DNA of 64,000 nt from JABCYV01 sp963696025 (GCA_963696025.1 CAVOII010000005.1:62001-126000), one strand, 5' to 3'. Counted from the first letter of the stretch, positions 52,376 to 61,298 are shown. Notes: generated by a model from the sequence alone, not told the origin. Numbers and translations: made by a program.

Positions 52376-54284
52376 AGTGCGCCGGGCTAAACCGGCTCGA
52401 AGTAGAGGATGAAAGAGCCTTACGAGAAAGGATTAGCGATCCGCTCGGCCTCGAGTCTTGCGCTGCTACCGCGAGGGACACAGCGAAGCGTAGACAGAGG
52501 ATAGGCGGGGTGGGTATTCAGCTCCGAAAAGATGCAATCCGGACGCCGACGTCCTTGAAATGCGCGGAAGGCAACATGAGCAGGCGCGTTAGCGCGAGCT
52601 CTTGCTCAGTCCGGCGTAGTCGAAGACCCCAGACACGCCTAGAAACTTCAAGCACGAGAACCGGGAGACCTCGGAGACACCTGCGGCTCAACCAGGTCGG
52701 AGGTCGGCGGGTGAAGGCCAGAGCCACGAGGCCCGCGTGTACGTCTCCGAGGAGTCACACAACGGCATAGTACCTATGAACCATTCGAACAAAGGCGGGA
52801 ATTCGTCGGCGGAGAGTGGGGAGGGAAGGCCGTCGATCAAGGAGAACGTTCGTCAACCTAACACGTCCCCGACACAGAGCGGGGAGCGCGTGTCCCAGGG
52901 GCTGGCGGGCGTGCGGAAAGCAGCAGGGAACAAGGAGATGAAGTTCACCGCCTTGCTCCACCACCTGACCGTCGAACTGCTGCGGGAAAGCTTTTACTCG
53001 CTCAAGAGAAAGGCCGCACCTGGAGTGGACGGTGTCACCTGGCAGGAGTATGAAGACCGACTAGAGGATCGGCTGACCGATCTTCATGGCCGAGTTCATC
53101 GCGGAGCCTATCGAGCGACGCCCTCGAGAAGAGTGTACATAGAGAAAGCAGATGGACGACAACGTCCACTGGCGGTCCCGGCTATCGAAGACAAACTTGT
53201 CCAACATGCCGTGGTCACCATCCTCAACCAGATCTATGAGGAAGACTTTCTCAGCTTCTCGTACGGTTTTCGCCCGGGGCGCAGCCAGCATCAGGCGCTG
53301 GATGCGTTGTCGTACGCGCTCCTGAAGAAGAAGGTGAACTACGTCCTTGATGCCGACATTCGAGGATTTTTCGATAACCTCGACAAGAGTTGGCTGATCA
53401 AGTTCGTGGAGCATCGCGTCGCTGACCCCCGCATCCTACGGCTGACCCAGAAATGGCTCAAGGCTGGGGTGATGGAGGAAGGCAAATGGTCGGACACGAA
53501 GGCAGGCAGTCCGCAAGGTTCGGTGATTTCACCGCTTCTCGCGAATATCTACCTGCACTACGCGTTCGATCTCTGGGTGAACGTGTGGCGCAAGAAGTGG
53601 GCACACGGCGAGGTGGTGGTCATCCGCTACGCGGACGATATCATCTTGGGATTCCAACACCAAGCGGACGCGGATCGATTCTTGGAGAACTTACAGGAAC
53701 GACTGGGAATGTTTGGACTGGAATTGCATCCAGATAAGACGCGCCGGATCGAGTTCGGCAGGTTTGCCGAAGAGAACCGGAGACGTAGAGGAGAAGGCAA
53801 GCCCGAGACGTTCGACTTTCTAGGCTTCACGCACATCAGCGGGAAGAATAGGCTAGGGCGGTTTACGGTAAGGCGCAAGACGATCCAGAAACGCATGCGG
53901 GCGAAGCTGCGGGAGATTAAGCAGCAGCTCCGTGAGCGTATGCACGATCCCGTGCGCCAAACCGGTCAATGGCTCAAGTCGATCATGCAGGGCCACTCCA
54001 ACTACTATGCGGTACCGGGGAACCTCGATAGTCTCGGCGTATTCCGGGAGCGGTTAATTGGGCACTGGTGGCGTACACTTCGCCGCCGTAGCCAGCACCA
54101 CCCGATCTCGTGGACGCGTATTCTCGCCCTGGCTGACCGATGGATCCCACCCCCGCGAGTACTCCATCCTTATCCCGCGCTTCGCTTTGCCGCCAGTCAT
54201 CCGCGATAAGAACCGGATGCGCTAATAAGCGCCCGTCCGGGACCGTGCGGGGGGTACCACGCAAAGTGGTATCCCTACCGCGAT
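52376..54284 (+). mobile_element. Group II intron with maturase-reverse transcriptase
   Basis: Begins GTGCGCC at 52376, a typical bacterial group II 5' end, and holds the ORF 52776-54209. Domain V is visible at 54210-54244: 'gaaccggatgcgctaataag' with the 'agcgc...ccgtccgg' partner. Domain VI with a branch-A region is 54246-54280; the end is near 'ctaccgcgat' (54284). The ORF lacks an HNH endonuclease domain. The 3' exon is the right end of an IS110 element (see findings). Confidence 0.85.
52776..54209 (+). CDS. Group II intron reverse transcriptase/maturase
   Basis: 477 residues from ATG 52776 (GTG at 52737 is also possible). RT fingers-palm with 'SFSYGFRPGRSQHQALDALS', 'VLDADIRGFFDN' and the catalytic 'VVVIRYADDIILGFQ', then the thumb and maturase domain X ('QWLKSIMQGHSNYYAVPG'). 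No C-terminal HNH nuclease follows, so retrohoming would need a nicked or replicating target. Reads as intact. Confidence 0.93.
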   Translation: MNHSNKGGNSSAESGEGRPSIKENVRQPNTSPTQSGERVSQGLAGVRKAAGNKEMKFTALLHHLTVELLRESFYSLKRKAAPGVDGVTWQEYEDRLEDRLTDLHGRVHRGAYRATPSRRVYIEKADGRQRPLAVPAIEDKLVQHAVVTILNQIYEEDFLSFSYGFRPGRSQHQALDALSYALLKKKVNYVLDADIRGFFDNLDKSWLIKFVEHRVADPRILRLTQKWLKAGVMEEGKWSDTKAGSPQGSVISPLLANIYLHYAFDLWVNVWRKKWAHGEVVVIRYADDIILGFQHQADADRFLENLQERLGMFGLELHPDKTRRIEFGRFAEENRRRRGEGKPETFDFLGFTHISGKNRLGRFTVRRKTIQKRMRAKLREIKQQLRERMHDPVRQTGQWLKSIMQGHSNYYAVPGNLDSLGVFRERLIGHWWRTLRRRSQHHPISWTRILALADRWIPPPRVLHPYPALRFAASHPR

Positions 54285-54893
54285 CTCATCTTATGAGAGA
54301 GGATGTCAAGCGAAAACACTTCTGCACTCCTCTCCGTGAGACCTAGATCGGTGCTTGCATCCAGGCCCCTTCTTCTTCGTGGAGAGGATTTTGGTTTTAA
54401 GGCCTGGAGCGCCACAGAGTACGACAGGGATACGGATCGCAGTTGCTGATCTCCCTTGAGTGGTTTCATGCAGCGGTCCCGACACTATTCGTTGCGAAGC
54501 TGCGCAAGCCAACCGTTGGCTTAAGTGCCAACCATCATCCTGTGTGAGGCTCGAGGCCTATGGCTTTTTTGGGTTATCCGAGGGGGCATAGGATTGACCC
54601 GGAGACTGGGTGCTGATTTGAGCACCCGGAACGCCTAATGAGTGAATGGATACTCTCCCTCGAACCCGAGCATCGCCAGAACCGATGGGTCACCACCGAG
54701 GCATGAAACCTGGGAGACCACCGGAGTCCTGTGCAACGCTCAAGCTGCTTGCGGCTTCAGTTGTTCCGTGTCGAAACGTTCCTCCTTCTTCCAGAGTGTC
54801 AAAGCAATGGCCGCGATCTTTCGGGCTAAGGTTAGACGCGCCATCTCGGGCTTCATTCCCTTGGCCAGCAACGCCACATAGAAATCGCGCAAT
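54284..54893 (-). repeat. IS110 right end, inverted copy of 59624-60238
   Basis: Reading the minus strand, the last 48 codons of the transposase and the whole 3' non-coding end of the IS110 element at 58640 are present with about 90% identity by eye, including the hairpin 'gggtgctcaaatcagcaccc' (54608-54627). It ends at the group II intron junction. Confidence 0.85.
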
Positions 54894-55412
54894 GCCTCGA
54901 GCAGCTTCGGGCTGAGTATGACATCACGGTCCTTGCGCCCCTTGCCTCCCCGGATATGGATGACCATCCGCTGGCTGTCGATATCGCTGATCTTCAGGTG
55001 CGCCACTTCGGCGCGACGTGCGCCCGTGGCATAGAGCGTCATCAGCAGGATGCGATGAAAGGGAAACTCTGCCGCGTCAATCAGACGCGCGACTTCCTCC
55101 TGGCTGAGTATCTCGGGCAGGTGCAGAACCTTCTTCGGATAAGGCGTCTCGGCAATGCTCCAGCCTCTCTTCAACACCTGAATATAGAAGAAGCGTAAAG
55201 CAGCCAGTCGCAGGGTCACAGTGTTCGGGCTGAACTTCAACTTAGTGAACAGTGCCGCCTGATACTCGCGAATGTGTTCGGGCCCAAGCTGATCACCGGT
55301 GGTGGAAGTAGCGGCTGTAGTGCTCAACCGCGTGAAGGTACGAGCGGATAGTTGAATCGGCGAAGTTGCGGCGTCTCAGTTCCTCCAGAATGATCTGACG
55401 TAGATGGGTCAC
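54740..55412 (-). pseudogene. Chimera: tyrosine recombinase N-terminal part joined to IS110 transposase C-terminus
   Basis: From a GTG at 55412 with aggagg before it, a XerC/D-like recombinase reads 'THLRQIILEELRRRNFADST' then, after a one-base shift near 55300, 'LGPEHIREYQAALFTKLKFS' and 'LATGARRAEVAHLKISDIDS' with the first catalytic Arg and 'GGKGRKDRDVILSPKLLEAL'. At 'LRDFYVALLAKGMKPEMARL' it becomes the IS110 C-terminus. The His-x-x-Arg and Tyr box of the recombinase are missing, so neither protein is functional. Confidence 0.85.
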
Positions 55413-55766
55413 AGAGTGTTCCTCCTCTGCGACACACACTAGTTCAGATCACCTCGACCGCCGGCCAGCAACACGCGAATGCGTCCGCCGCAACGCGGCT
55501 TCGTTCAAGTCGGCTTCTCGCTAGCAATCGATTTGATTACTGCTAGCGCGGTTGTCGGTACTAATCCGACCGACGAACGATAACTCCCGGCTGGCCCGTC
55601 ATCCGCCGGGAATCGCAAGGCCCAAGTGCGGTCCTAATGACATCGCCGAAGTGCAGAAGGAGAGCCGTCTATCGAAGAGGGCAAAGCTCTTATCGCGATC
55701 CCAGCAATTGCAGGTCGCGGATTTGTTGCTGCTCATGCGGTGAGGTGAAAAGAACAAGAGAGTGGC
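55413..55766. other. No supported gene
   Basis: 354 bases between the chimera and the kinase gene. A stretch 'gctagcaatcgatttgatta' with 'ctgctagc' makes a small inverted repeat near 55530. Short frames exist but none recognisable. Confidence 0.4.
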
Positions 55767-58397
55767 TTACTTCATTCTTTCCACCAAATAGAGGTCGGAC
55801 AGAACTCGGTGATAGCCATACAAACACGACTTGCCGTCTGGGGTCACAACAATCGGACCAAGGCGACTTACTCCCGCCGAATCGGAGGGCATAAGCTCTT
55901 TCCACAAGGTCCTGTGCCCGGTTGCCAAATCCAACCGATAAACTTTGGCGGGCAGATCTCCCGGCTTGTAGAGATAGATTGCCTTTCCCTCGGCACTCCA
56001 CTGAATGGGTTGCTCTCCGGGCTCAATGCCTGGAACAGCTCGAGGCTCCCCTCCTGCAACTGGATAAAAGTATGCCTTCCCATCGGGCCCCAAACCGATC
56101 ACCTGCTGGCCGTCGGGAGAAAGGACCACGACCAGCGGGTCGATTCCCTCCGGTGAGACGGGTACTGGACGTCCCTCAGGCGAATCCTGCCGATAAATGC
56201 GGGCAGCGTGCCCCGGTTCTTTGCCTGAGAACAGGAAGCGGCGGCCATCAGGAAGCCACTTGGCGCGGCTGTGATTGATGGCATCGTGAGTCAGAGGCTT
56301 GACTTCGCCCGGGCCGGTGGGAAGAAGAACCAGCTGTGCCGGGGCGGTGGGCACACTGGCAATCACCCATTTGCCGTCTGGAGAGAGGCCGAGCCCCATT
56401 CCATCACCCAATCGGACGGCCGACATCTCGCCAATTTTTCTTTCATAAACAGAATAGTTTGGCCCTCCGCCTTCGCCCGCCTCTGTGAACAGCAAGACCT
56501 TGCCGTCCGCCGAGAGGTCGGACGGGTAGGAATAGTCGAGCCATGACAGATCGCGATCCTTGCTCTCGCCCGCCACGAGGCCAATCAATTCTCGCCGCCA
56601 GGCATCTTTAGCCAGCAAGACGCGCCCGTCCTTCCAGATATCCTGCACCAACAGGGTGCCTGGAACGGTTGCTATGGAGCGCTCTCGGCCACCAAGGGTG
56701 ACGGCGAAAATGGCACGTTTCAGGCCGAGGTCGGCCGCGGTAAACCAAATTTCTTGTCCATCCGCCGACCATGCCAGACCCTGGACGGTTTGGAAGCCGC
56801 TCGACAAAGTCTTGACGTTTCCGCTGAGGTCAACCGTCTTAACCGAGCCGCCGTCATCGCCGGGCAACGGATGGTCGAGAAAGGCAACGCGGTCGCCCTT
56901 TCTGGAAACTCGGGGATGACTGATCCAGCCCGAGGTCTGGTAGAGCGCTTTGCCGATGGGAAACTCGAGTTGGTTACGACCCCCAACATCGCGCACGATC
57001 GCCAGGTTATTTCCGTCGGGAGACCAATCCGCCCACTGCACGTCTTCGAGCACGGGACGGGGAGCGCCGCCGTTCAATGGCACTCGGGCCAGCGTCCCGA
57101 CTTGCGCATAGGGGCCGGAGGGACGGCTGTTCACCGATACCGCCATCTCTCCAGAAGAGGACATAGCCAAGAGCGCGGCTCTTTCTAAGCTGAGAGAACG
57201 CGATTGGGGACTTTCCGGACTCGTAATGAACAGATCGATGGGAGATCCTTCCCAGGAAGCGCCATAAACAACCGATTGTCCATTCGGAGTGAAAAATGCG
57301 GATCGGATTGTGCCGCGGCGGAAGGTAAGCTGGTGATAGGAAGGTTGCAATACCGGTACCCAACTGCCCCGGAGAAACCAGCCTGCAGCCGCACCCAAAA
57401 TCAGGGTCGCGCAGACGAGTAGCGCACTGGAGAGGATGGAAGGCGAGCGTCGGACTCCGGTTTCTCGTGCGACCGCTGTTGCTGTTTGGGTCGCGGATGC
57501 CGGAGCTTGCGCAACCGCACTCCGGTGTGAGTCCAAATCGCGTTTATGCCGCTTCAATTCGGCGCGAATTTCAGAAGCTGACTGATAGCGGAGCTCGCGA
57601 TCCTTCTCCAGTGCGCGCGCAATGATCCGGTTGAGATCCGCGGGTAAGCTAGGATTGAGCTGAGGTGGCGGCGTGGGGACGCGATTGAGGATAGCCTCGA
57701 AGATGATGGCGGAGGTGCTACCCCCAAAGGCCACCTTCCCAGTGCACATCTCGTAGAGGACGGCGCCAAAGGAAAACAGATCCGTGCGGGCGTCGAGTTC
57801 TTCTCCACGCGCTTGCTCTGGGGACATATAGGCAACCGTGCCCACCGTCGCACCCGGACTGGTGAGTTGTTCTTCTCGGAAGTCGCCAATGGTGGAACCG
57901 GTCATCGAGGTGGCGCCATCATGGCTCGCAGCAAGCTTGGCCAGTCCGAAGTCGAGGATCTTCGCATCGCCACGGCTGGTGATGAAGATGTTGGCCGGCT
58001 TGATATCGCGATGCACAATGCCTCGGCTATGAGCGGCGTCAAGGGCATCGGCAATCTGGATGCCGAGTTCTAGCAACTCTTCCGTCTTTAGCGGCCGGTT
58101 TTCAACCCGGTGTTTGAGCGTCACACCATCTAAATATTCCATGGCGATGAAGGCTTGGCTGCCTTGCTCACCGATGTCATGGATAGTGCAAATGTGAGGG
58201 TGATTCAGAGCCGAGGCGGCCTGCGCCTCGCGGCGGAAGCGGGCCAAAGCTTGGGGATCCTTGGCGACCTCATCCGGTAGGAACTTGAGAGCGACAAAGC
58301 GATGCAGCCGCGTGTCCTCGGCCTTGTATACCACCCCCATCCCGCCGCCGCCGAGTTTCTCGAGTATTCGATAGTGCGAGATAGTTTGGCCGATCAA
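55767..58397 (-). CDS. Receptor-like Ser/Thr protein kinase with beta-propeller
   Basis: 876 residues. Kinase domain (about 9-270): 'YRILEKLGGGGMGVVYKAED', catalytic lysine in 'VALKFLPDEV', 'GIVHRDIKPANIFITSRGD', 'ILDFGLAKL' and 'GTVAYMSPEQARGEELDART'. One membrane helix (about 333-355, 'ILSSALLVCATLILGAAAGW') and an outside TolB/WD40-type propeller (380-870, repeats of the 'WSPDGNNLAIVR', 'LSADGKVLLFTEAG' and 'SPDGKWVIA' type). Hanks-type kinases with such sensors are a hallmark of Acidobacteriota. The gene sits between inverted IS110 ends. Confidence 0.92.
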   Translation of the reverse strand: MIGQTISHYRILEKLGGGGMGVVYKAEDTRLHRFVALKFLPDEVAKDPQALARFRREAQAASALNHPHICTIHDIGEQGSQAFIAMEYLDGVTLKHRVENRPLKTEELLELGIQIADALDAAHSRGIVHRDIKPANIFITSRGDAKILDFGLAKLAASHDGATSMTGSTIGDFREEQLTSPGATVGTVAYMSPEQARGEELDARTDLFSFGAVLYEMCTGKVAFGGSTSAIIFEAILNRVPTPPPQLNPSLPADLNRIIARALEKDRELRYQSASEIRAELKRHKRDLDSHRSAVAQAPASATQTATAVARETGVRRSPSILSSALLVCATLILGAAAGWFLRGSWVPVLQPSYHQLTFRRGTIRSAFFTPNGQSVVYGASWEGSPIDLFITSPESPQSRSLSLERAALLAMSSSGEMAVSVNSRPSGPYAQVGTLARVPLNGGAPRPVLEDVQWADWSPDGNNLAIVRDVGGRNQLEFPIGKALYQTSGWISHPRVSRKGDRVAFLDHPLPGDDGGSVKTVDLSGNVKTLSSGFQTVQGLAWSADGQEIWFTAADLGLKRAIFAVTLGGRERSIATVPGTLLVQDIWKDGRVLLAKDAWRRELIGLVAGESKDRDLSWLDYSYPSDLSADGKVLLFTEAGEGGGPNYSVYERKIGEMSAVRLGDGMGLGLSPDGKWVIASVPTAPAQLVLLPTGPGEVKPLTHDAINHSRAKWLPDGRRFLFSGKEPGHAARIYRQDSPEGRPVPVSPEGIDPLVVVLSPDGQQVIGLGPDGKAYFYPVAGGEPRAVPGIEPGEQPIQWSAEGKAIYLYKPGDLPAKVYRLDLATGHRTLWKELMPSDSAGVSRLGPIVVTPDGKSCLYGYHRVLSDLYLVERMK

Positions 58398-58540
58398 GAT
58401 GGGACCTGCTCAGGGCTGCCATGTTAGGGATGCTCGGGAGAGAAGTCAACGCGAGCGGGGGGTGAGAGAGAGGAGAGGGGTTAGTTCCCCACCCCTCCCC
58501 CCGAGGCGCGGGCGGTGGAGGTATTCGCGCGATGTGCGCG

Positions 58541-58628
58541 GGTCAATGCATTATGAGAGAGCGGCCCTGTTGAGTGGAGTATACGGCGGAGATGTAGGGC
58601 AAGAATCAGAGGAGAAGATAGGCAAATG
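58541..58628 (+). repeat. About 88-bp repeat, inverted partner of 37884-37970
   Basis: Plus strand: 'ggtcaatgcattatgagaga' at the start and 'agggcaagaatcagaggaga' in the middle. It directly precedes the IS110 element at 58640. Confidence 0.75.
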
Positions 58629-58649
58629 GGCTGAAGAATGACACTTTAC

Positions 58650-58694
58650 CTTGAGGGAAAGACTCCGTTGAGCGCGAATGATCTTTCCCTCAAG
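58650..58694 (+). promoter_or_regulatory. Hairpin overlapping the transposase ribosome site
   Basis: CTTGAGGGAAAG (58650-58661) and CTTTCCCTCAAG (58683-58694) form a perfect 12-bp stem. The final AAG belongs to the AAGGAGG ribosome site, with ATG at 58706. It could block translation of transcripts entering from outside. Confidence 0.75.
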
Positions 58695-58705
58695 GAGGCA
58701 ACTGC

Positions 58706-59776
58706 ATGAGTCGCGACATCAAGTATATCGGTATGGACGTGCACAAGGAAGCCATTGTGATTGCCGTCCTCAATGGCAGTGGCCAGTTGGTGATGGAATC
58801 GATCGTCGAAACCAAAGCCAGTAGCATGCTGCAGTTTATCCACGGTCTGCGGGGCGAGTTGCATGGGACCTGGGAAGAAGGGACCTGGGCGGCTTGGCTC
58901 TACGATCTGTTGCAGCCCCAGGTGGCGCGAGTGCTGGTCTGCGATCCGCGGCGCAATGCCTTAATGAAGGAAGGCAACAAGAGCGACAAGGTGGATGCGC
59001 GCAAGCTGGCCGACTTGTTGCGTACGGGAATGCTGCGACCGGTCTATCACGGAGAACATGGACTGCGGACGCTGCGCGAGCTGGGGCGCAGTTATCAGAC
59101 CCTCAGCCAAGATCTGAATCGAGTGATGAATCGGATCAAAGCTCTGTATCGCGGCTGGAGCATTCCTTGTGCGGGTACCCAGGTCTATGCTCCGCGTTAC
59201 CGCGAGGAATGGTTACACAAGATTGAACACGCGGGCGTGCGCCGGCGTGCCGAGCTACTCTATCAACAGTTGGATGGATTGCAGGGATTGCGACGAACCC
59301 TGCGCCCTGAGTTATTGGCGGAGAGCCGGAAACACAAAGCTGCGAAACTACTACGTCAGATTCCCTGCATCGGTCCGATCCGAGCCGCCCGCTTGATCGC
59401 GTTGATGCAGACACCGCATCGGTTCCGCAGCAAACGGCAGCTCTGGACCTATAGTGGGCTGGGCATTGAGACCCGCGACAGTGCGCAATATCGCTACGTG
59501 CACGGACAACTGCAACGTACGAAAAAACCGCAACAGATTCGTGGTCTCAATCAGAATCACAACCACGAAATGAAAGAGATCTTCAAGGGAGCCGCGACCC
59601 GAGCCAGCTGTGGTGTAGGACCGTTGCGCGACTTCTATATGGCTTTGCTGGCTAAGGGCATGAAGCCCGAGATGGCGCGTCTGACCTTAGCCCGAAAGAT
59701 CGCGGCCATGGCTTTGACACTCTGGAAGAAGGAGGGACGTTTCGACGCGGAACAACTGAAGCCGCAAGCAGCTTGA
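58706..59776 (+). CDS. IS110-family transposase, complete
   Basis: 356 residues. DEDD domain: 'KYIGMDVHKEAIVIAVLNGS', 'EEGTWAAWLYDLLQ', 'MKEGNKSDKVDARKLADLLR'; C-terminal: 'IPCIGPIRAARLIALMQTPH', 'WTYSGLGIETRDSAQYRY' and 'KAATRASCGVGPLRDFY' type sequence. The catalytic serine of the Tnp_20 domain should lie in the 'TRDSAQY' region; I cannot be sure which one. Same subgroup as 49223-49807. Confidence 0.93.
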   Translation: MSRDIKYIGMDVHKEAIVIAVLNGSGQLVMESIVETKASSMLQFIHGLRGELHGTWEEGTWAAWLYDLLQPQVARVLVCDPRRNALMKEGNKSDKVDARKLADLLRTGMLRPVYHGEHGLRTLRELGRSYQTLSQDLNRVMNRIKALYRGWSIPCAGTQVYAPRYREEWLHKIEHAGVRRRAELLYQQLDGLQGLRRTLRPELLAESRKHKAAKLLRQIPCIGPIRAARLIALMQTPHRFRSKRQLWTYSGLGIETRDSAQYRYVHGQLQRTKKPQQIRGLNQNHNHEMKEIFKGAATRASCGVGPLRDFYMALLAKGMKPEMARLTLARKIAAMALTLWKKEGRFDAEQLKPQAA

Positions 59777-59779
59777 GCG

Positions 59780-60235
59780 TTGCACAGAACTCAGGTGGTC
59801 TCCCAGGTTTCACGCTTCGGTGGTGACCCATCGGTTCTGGCGATGCTCGGGTTCGAGGGAGAGTATCCATGCACTCATTAGGCGTTCCGGGTGCTCAAAT
59901 CAGCACCCAGTCTCCGGGTCAATCCTATGCCCCCTCGGATAACCCCAAAAAAGCCATAGGCCTCGAGCCTCCCATAGGATGATGGTTGGCACTTAAGCCA
60001 ACGGTTGGCTTGCGCAGCATCGCAACTGATCGGCGTTAAGCACCACTGCTCCATGAAACCATTTCTTCGAGATCATCGACTGGAGTTAGCAATCGCCGCT
60101 GAACTACACGGCGATCCAAAGTGCGAAACCCAAAATCCTCTCCAAGAAGAAGGGGGCCTGGATGCAAGTCACCATTCCGGGATCCCACGGAGGGGAGTGG
60201 AGAAGTATTTTTTCTTGACATCCTCTCTCATAGGA
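59780..60235 (+). ncRNA. Candidate guide (bridge/seek) RNA region in the IS110 right end
   Basis: No frame is open across it, yet it is conserved with the copy at 54284-54740. Predicted stems: 'gggtgctcaaatcagcaccc' (59889-59908, 7 bp) and 'gttggcacttaagccaac' (59985-60002, 6 bp), both kept in the other copy. Known IS1111-group elements transcribe an RNA of this position and size that binds donor and target. Inference only. Confidence 0.5.
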
Positions 60236-60254
60236 TGAGTGTAATCGCCTGATT
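60235..60254 (+). repeat. 20-bp right flank of the IS110 element, shared with 51795-51814
   Basis: 'atgagtgtaatcgcctgatt' matches the site at 51795 with one mismatch. On the other side of the element no clear counterpart was found. Confidence 0.55.
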
Positions 60255-60479
60255 ACAACAGTTGGTCAATCGGACGGTGCTAAACTGCCTTGTTTATCAT
60301 GGCCGTCGAACAACAGCGTTCCGGTTTGGCGAAAGCCCCGGGGCCGGTCTGGCGCTGTGCTGATTTCGTGACAACCGCGTTCGCGGCATGAGAGGATTTC
60401 CCGGTGCAGGGAGAATGACTTCGACCACAGCCCAATGCAAACGGCCGGCGCTCGATGCTTTCCGCTCGGGGCGGGCCTG

Positions 60480-61142
60480 ATGGCAATGAAAACCGAAACG
60501 CACGATCGTCACTCGCTTACTTTGTTGGTTTCTCTCCTTTTCTTCCTGGTGCTTAGCGCATTCCTGAAAGAGAACTGGATCAGTGAAGTCTTTGTCTTCC
60601 TTTCCATGTATGCGACCCTTATTGTCGCCATACTGAAGTTATCCCAAAAACGGGCCATGCCGTGGCCTGCGCTTCTGCTGACCGTCTCCTCCCTGCTGGT
60701 CTCGCTTGTTACTATCTTCCATCCGGTTCACACCCTGCGAATCGCAAATTGGCTGCTCTTGTCCGCCTTTTTTGGCTACGTTTCCGTCGCTCTCTTCGCG
60801 TTTCTGGAACGCTCGGGCCCGATCATAAGAGCCAAATTGCGCGCGTCCTTGAGTCTTTATCTGATACTGGGAATGTTCTACTTTGCTGTCTTCAGCTTGG
60901 TCCAAGAGGTTCATCCTGGATCGTTTGTGGAGGTGGGGCCGACTCCCATCGCGGCTTCGCGCGATTCTCTTCTTTACTTCAGCTTCGCTACGCTAACCAG
61001 TGTGGGATACGGCGATGTACTTCCCGTTTCGCGGCCCGCGCGGATCATTGCAGTCCTCGAAGCAGCTACGGGCGTGTTCTACGTCGCAATCATGGTGGCT
61101 CGCTTGGTTGCTGCCTACCAGAATGACGGCGAGGGACGCTAA
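60480..61142 (+). CDS. Two-TM-pore potassium channel-type protein
   Basis: 220 residues from ATG 60480 (60486 equally good). About six hydrophobic helices, with the pore loop and selectivity filter 'SFATLTSVGYGDVLPVSRPA' before the last helix 'IIAVLEAATGVFYVAIMVAR'. The TVGYG filter reads TSVGYGD, typical of prokaryotic K+ channels. No cytoplasmic RCK domain is attached, so gating is unknown. Confidence 0.88.
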   Translation: MAMKTETHDRHSLTLLVSLLFFLVLSAFLKENWISEVFVFLSMYATLIVAILKLSQKRAMPWPALLLTVSSLLVSLVTIFHPVHTLRIANWLLLSAFFGYVSVALFAFLERSGPIIRAKLRASLSLYLILGMFYFAVFSLVQEVHPGSFVEVGPTPIAASRDSLLYFSFATLTSVGYGDVLPVSRPARIIAVLEAATGVFYVAIMVARLVAAYQNDGEGR

Positions 61143-61273
61143 CCGAATAGCAACCCGAAGGACATTCTCGCAGACCGAGTTCAGGCCTATCGTTTATAGG
61201 GCATCCTGACGCGATCTAATTTCTGCCGATTTCTCGGAAATGAGTTTTTCAACAGCGAGTTTTTCAACAGCCA

Positions 61274-61298
61274 GTTTACAACATCTCTAACGACGTCG
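61274..61298 (-). repeat. Half-site of the IS110 target beside the 61-62.7 kb element
   Basis: Plus strand 'gtttacaacatctctaacga' then cgtcg; inverted, it reads 'cgacgtcgttagagatgttg' then taaac, matching the right half of the site at 50857-50900. Confidence 0.7.

Larger units (their letters stand above)
58640..60235 (+). mobile_element. IS110-family insertion sequence, complete (IS1111-like layout)
   Basis: About 1.6 kb: a 60-base left end with a hairpin, one transposase gene, and a 456-base non-coding right end. The left boundary is approximate (58635-58650). The right boundary is the start of the 20-bp flank shared with 51795. The right end is shared with 54284-54893. The asymmetry, short left and long right, is the feature of IS1111-group elements. 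Confidence 0.8.

Noticed and set aside
52290..52376. Classical group IIC insertion directly after the cupin terminator
   Set aside because: The terminator ends about 50 bases before the intron; the IS110 end at the 3' exon is the better explanation of the site.
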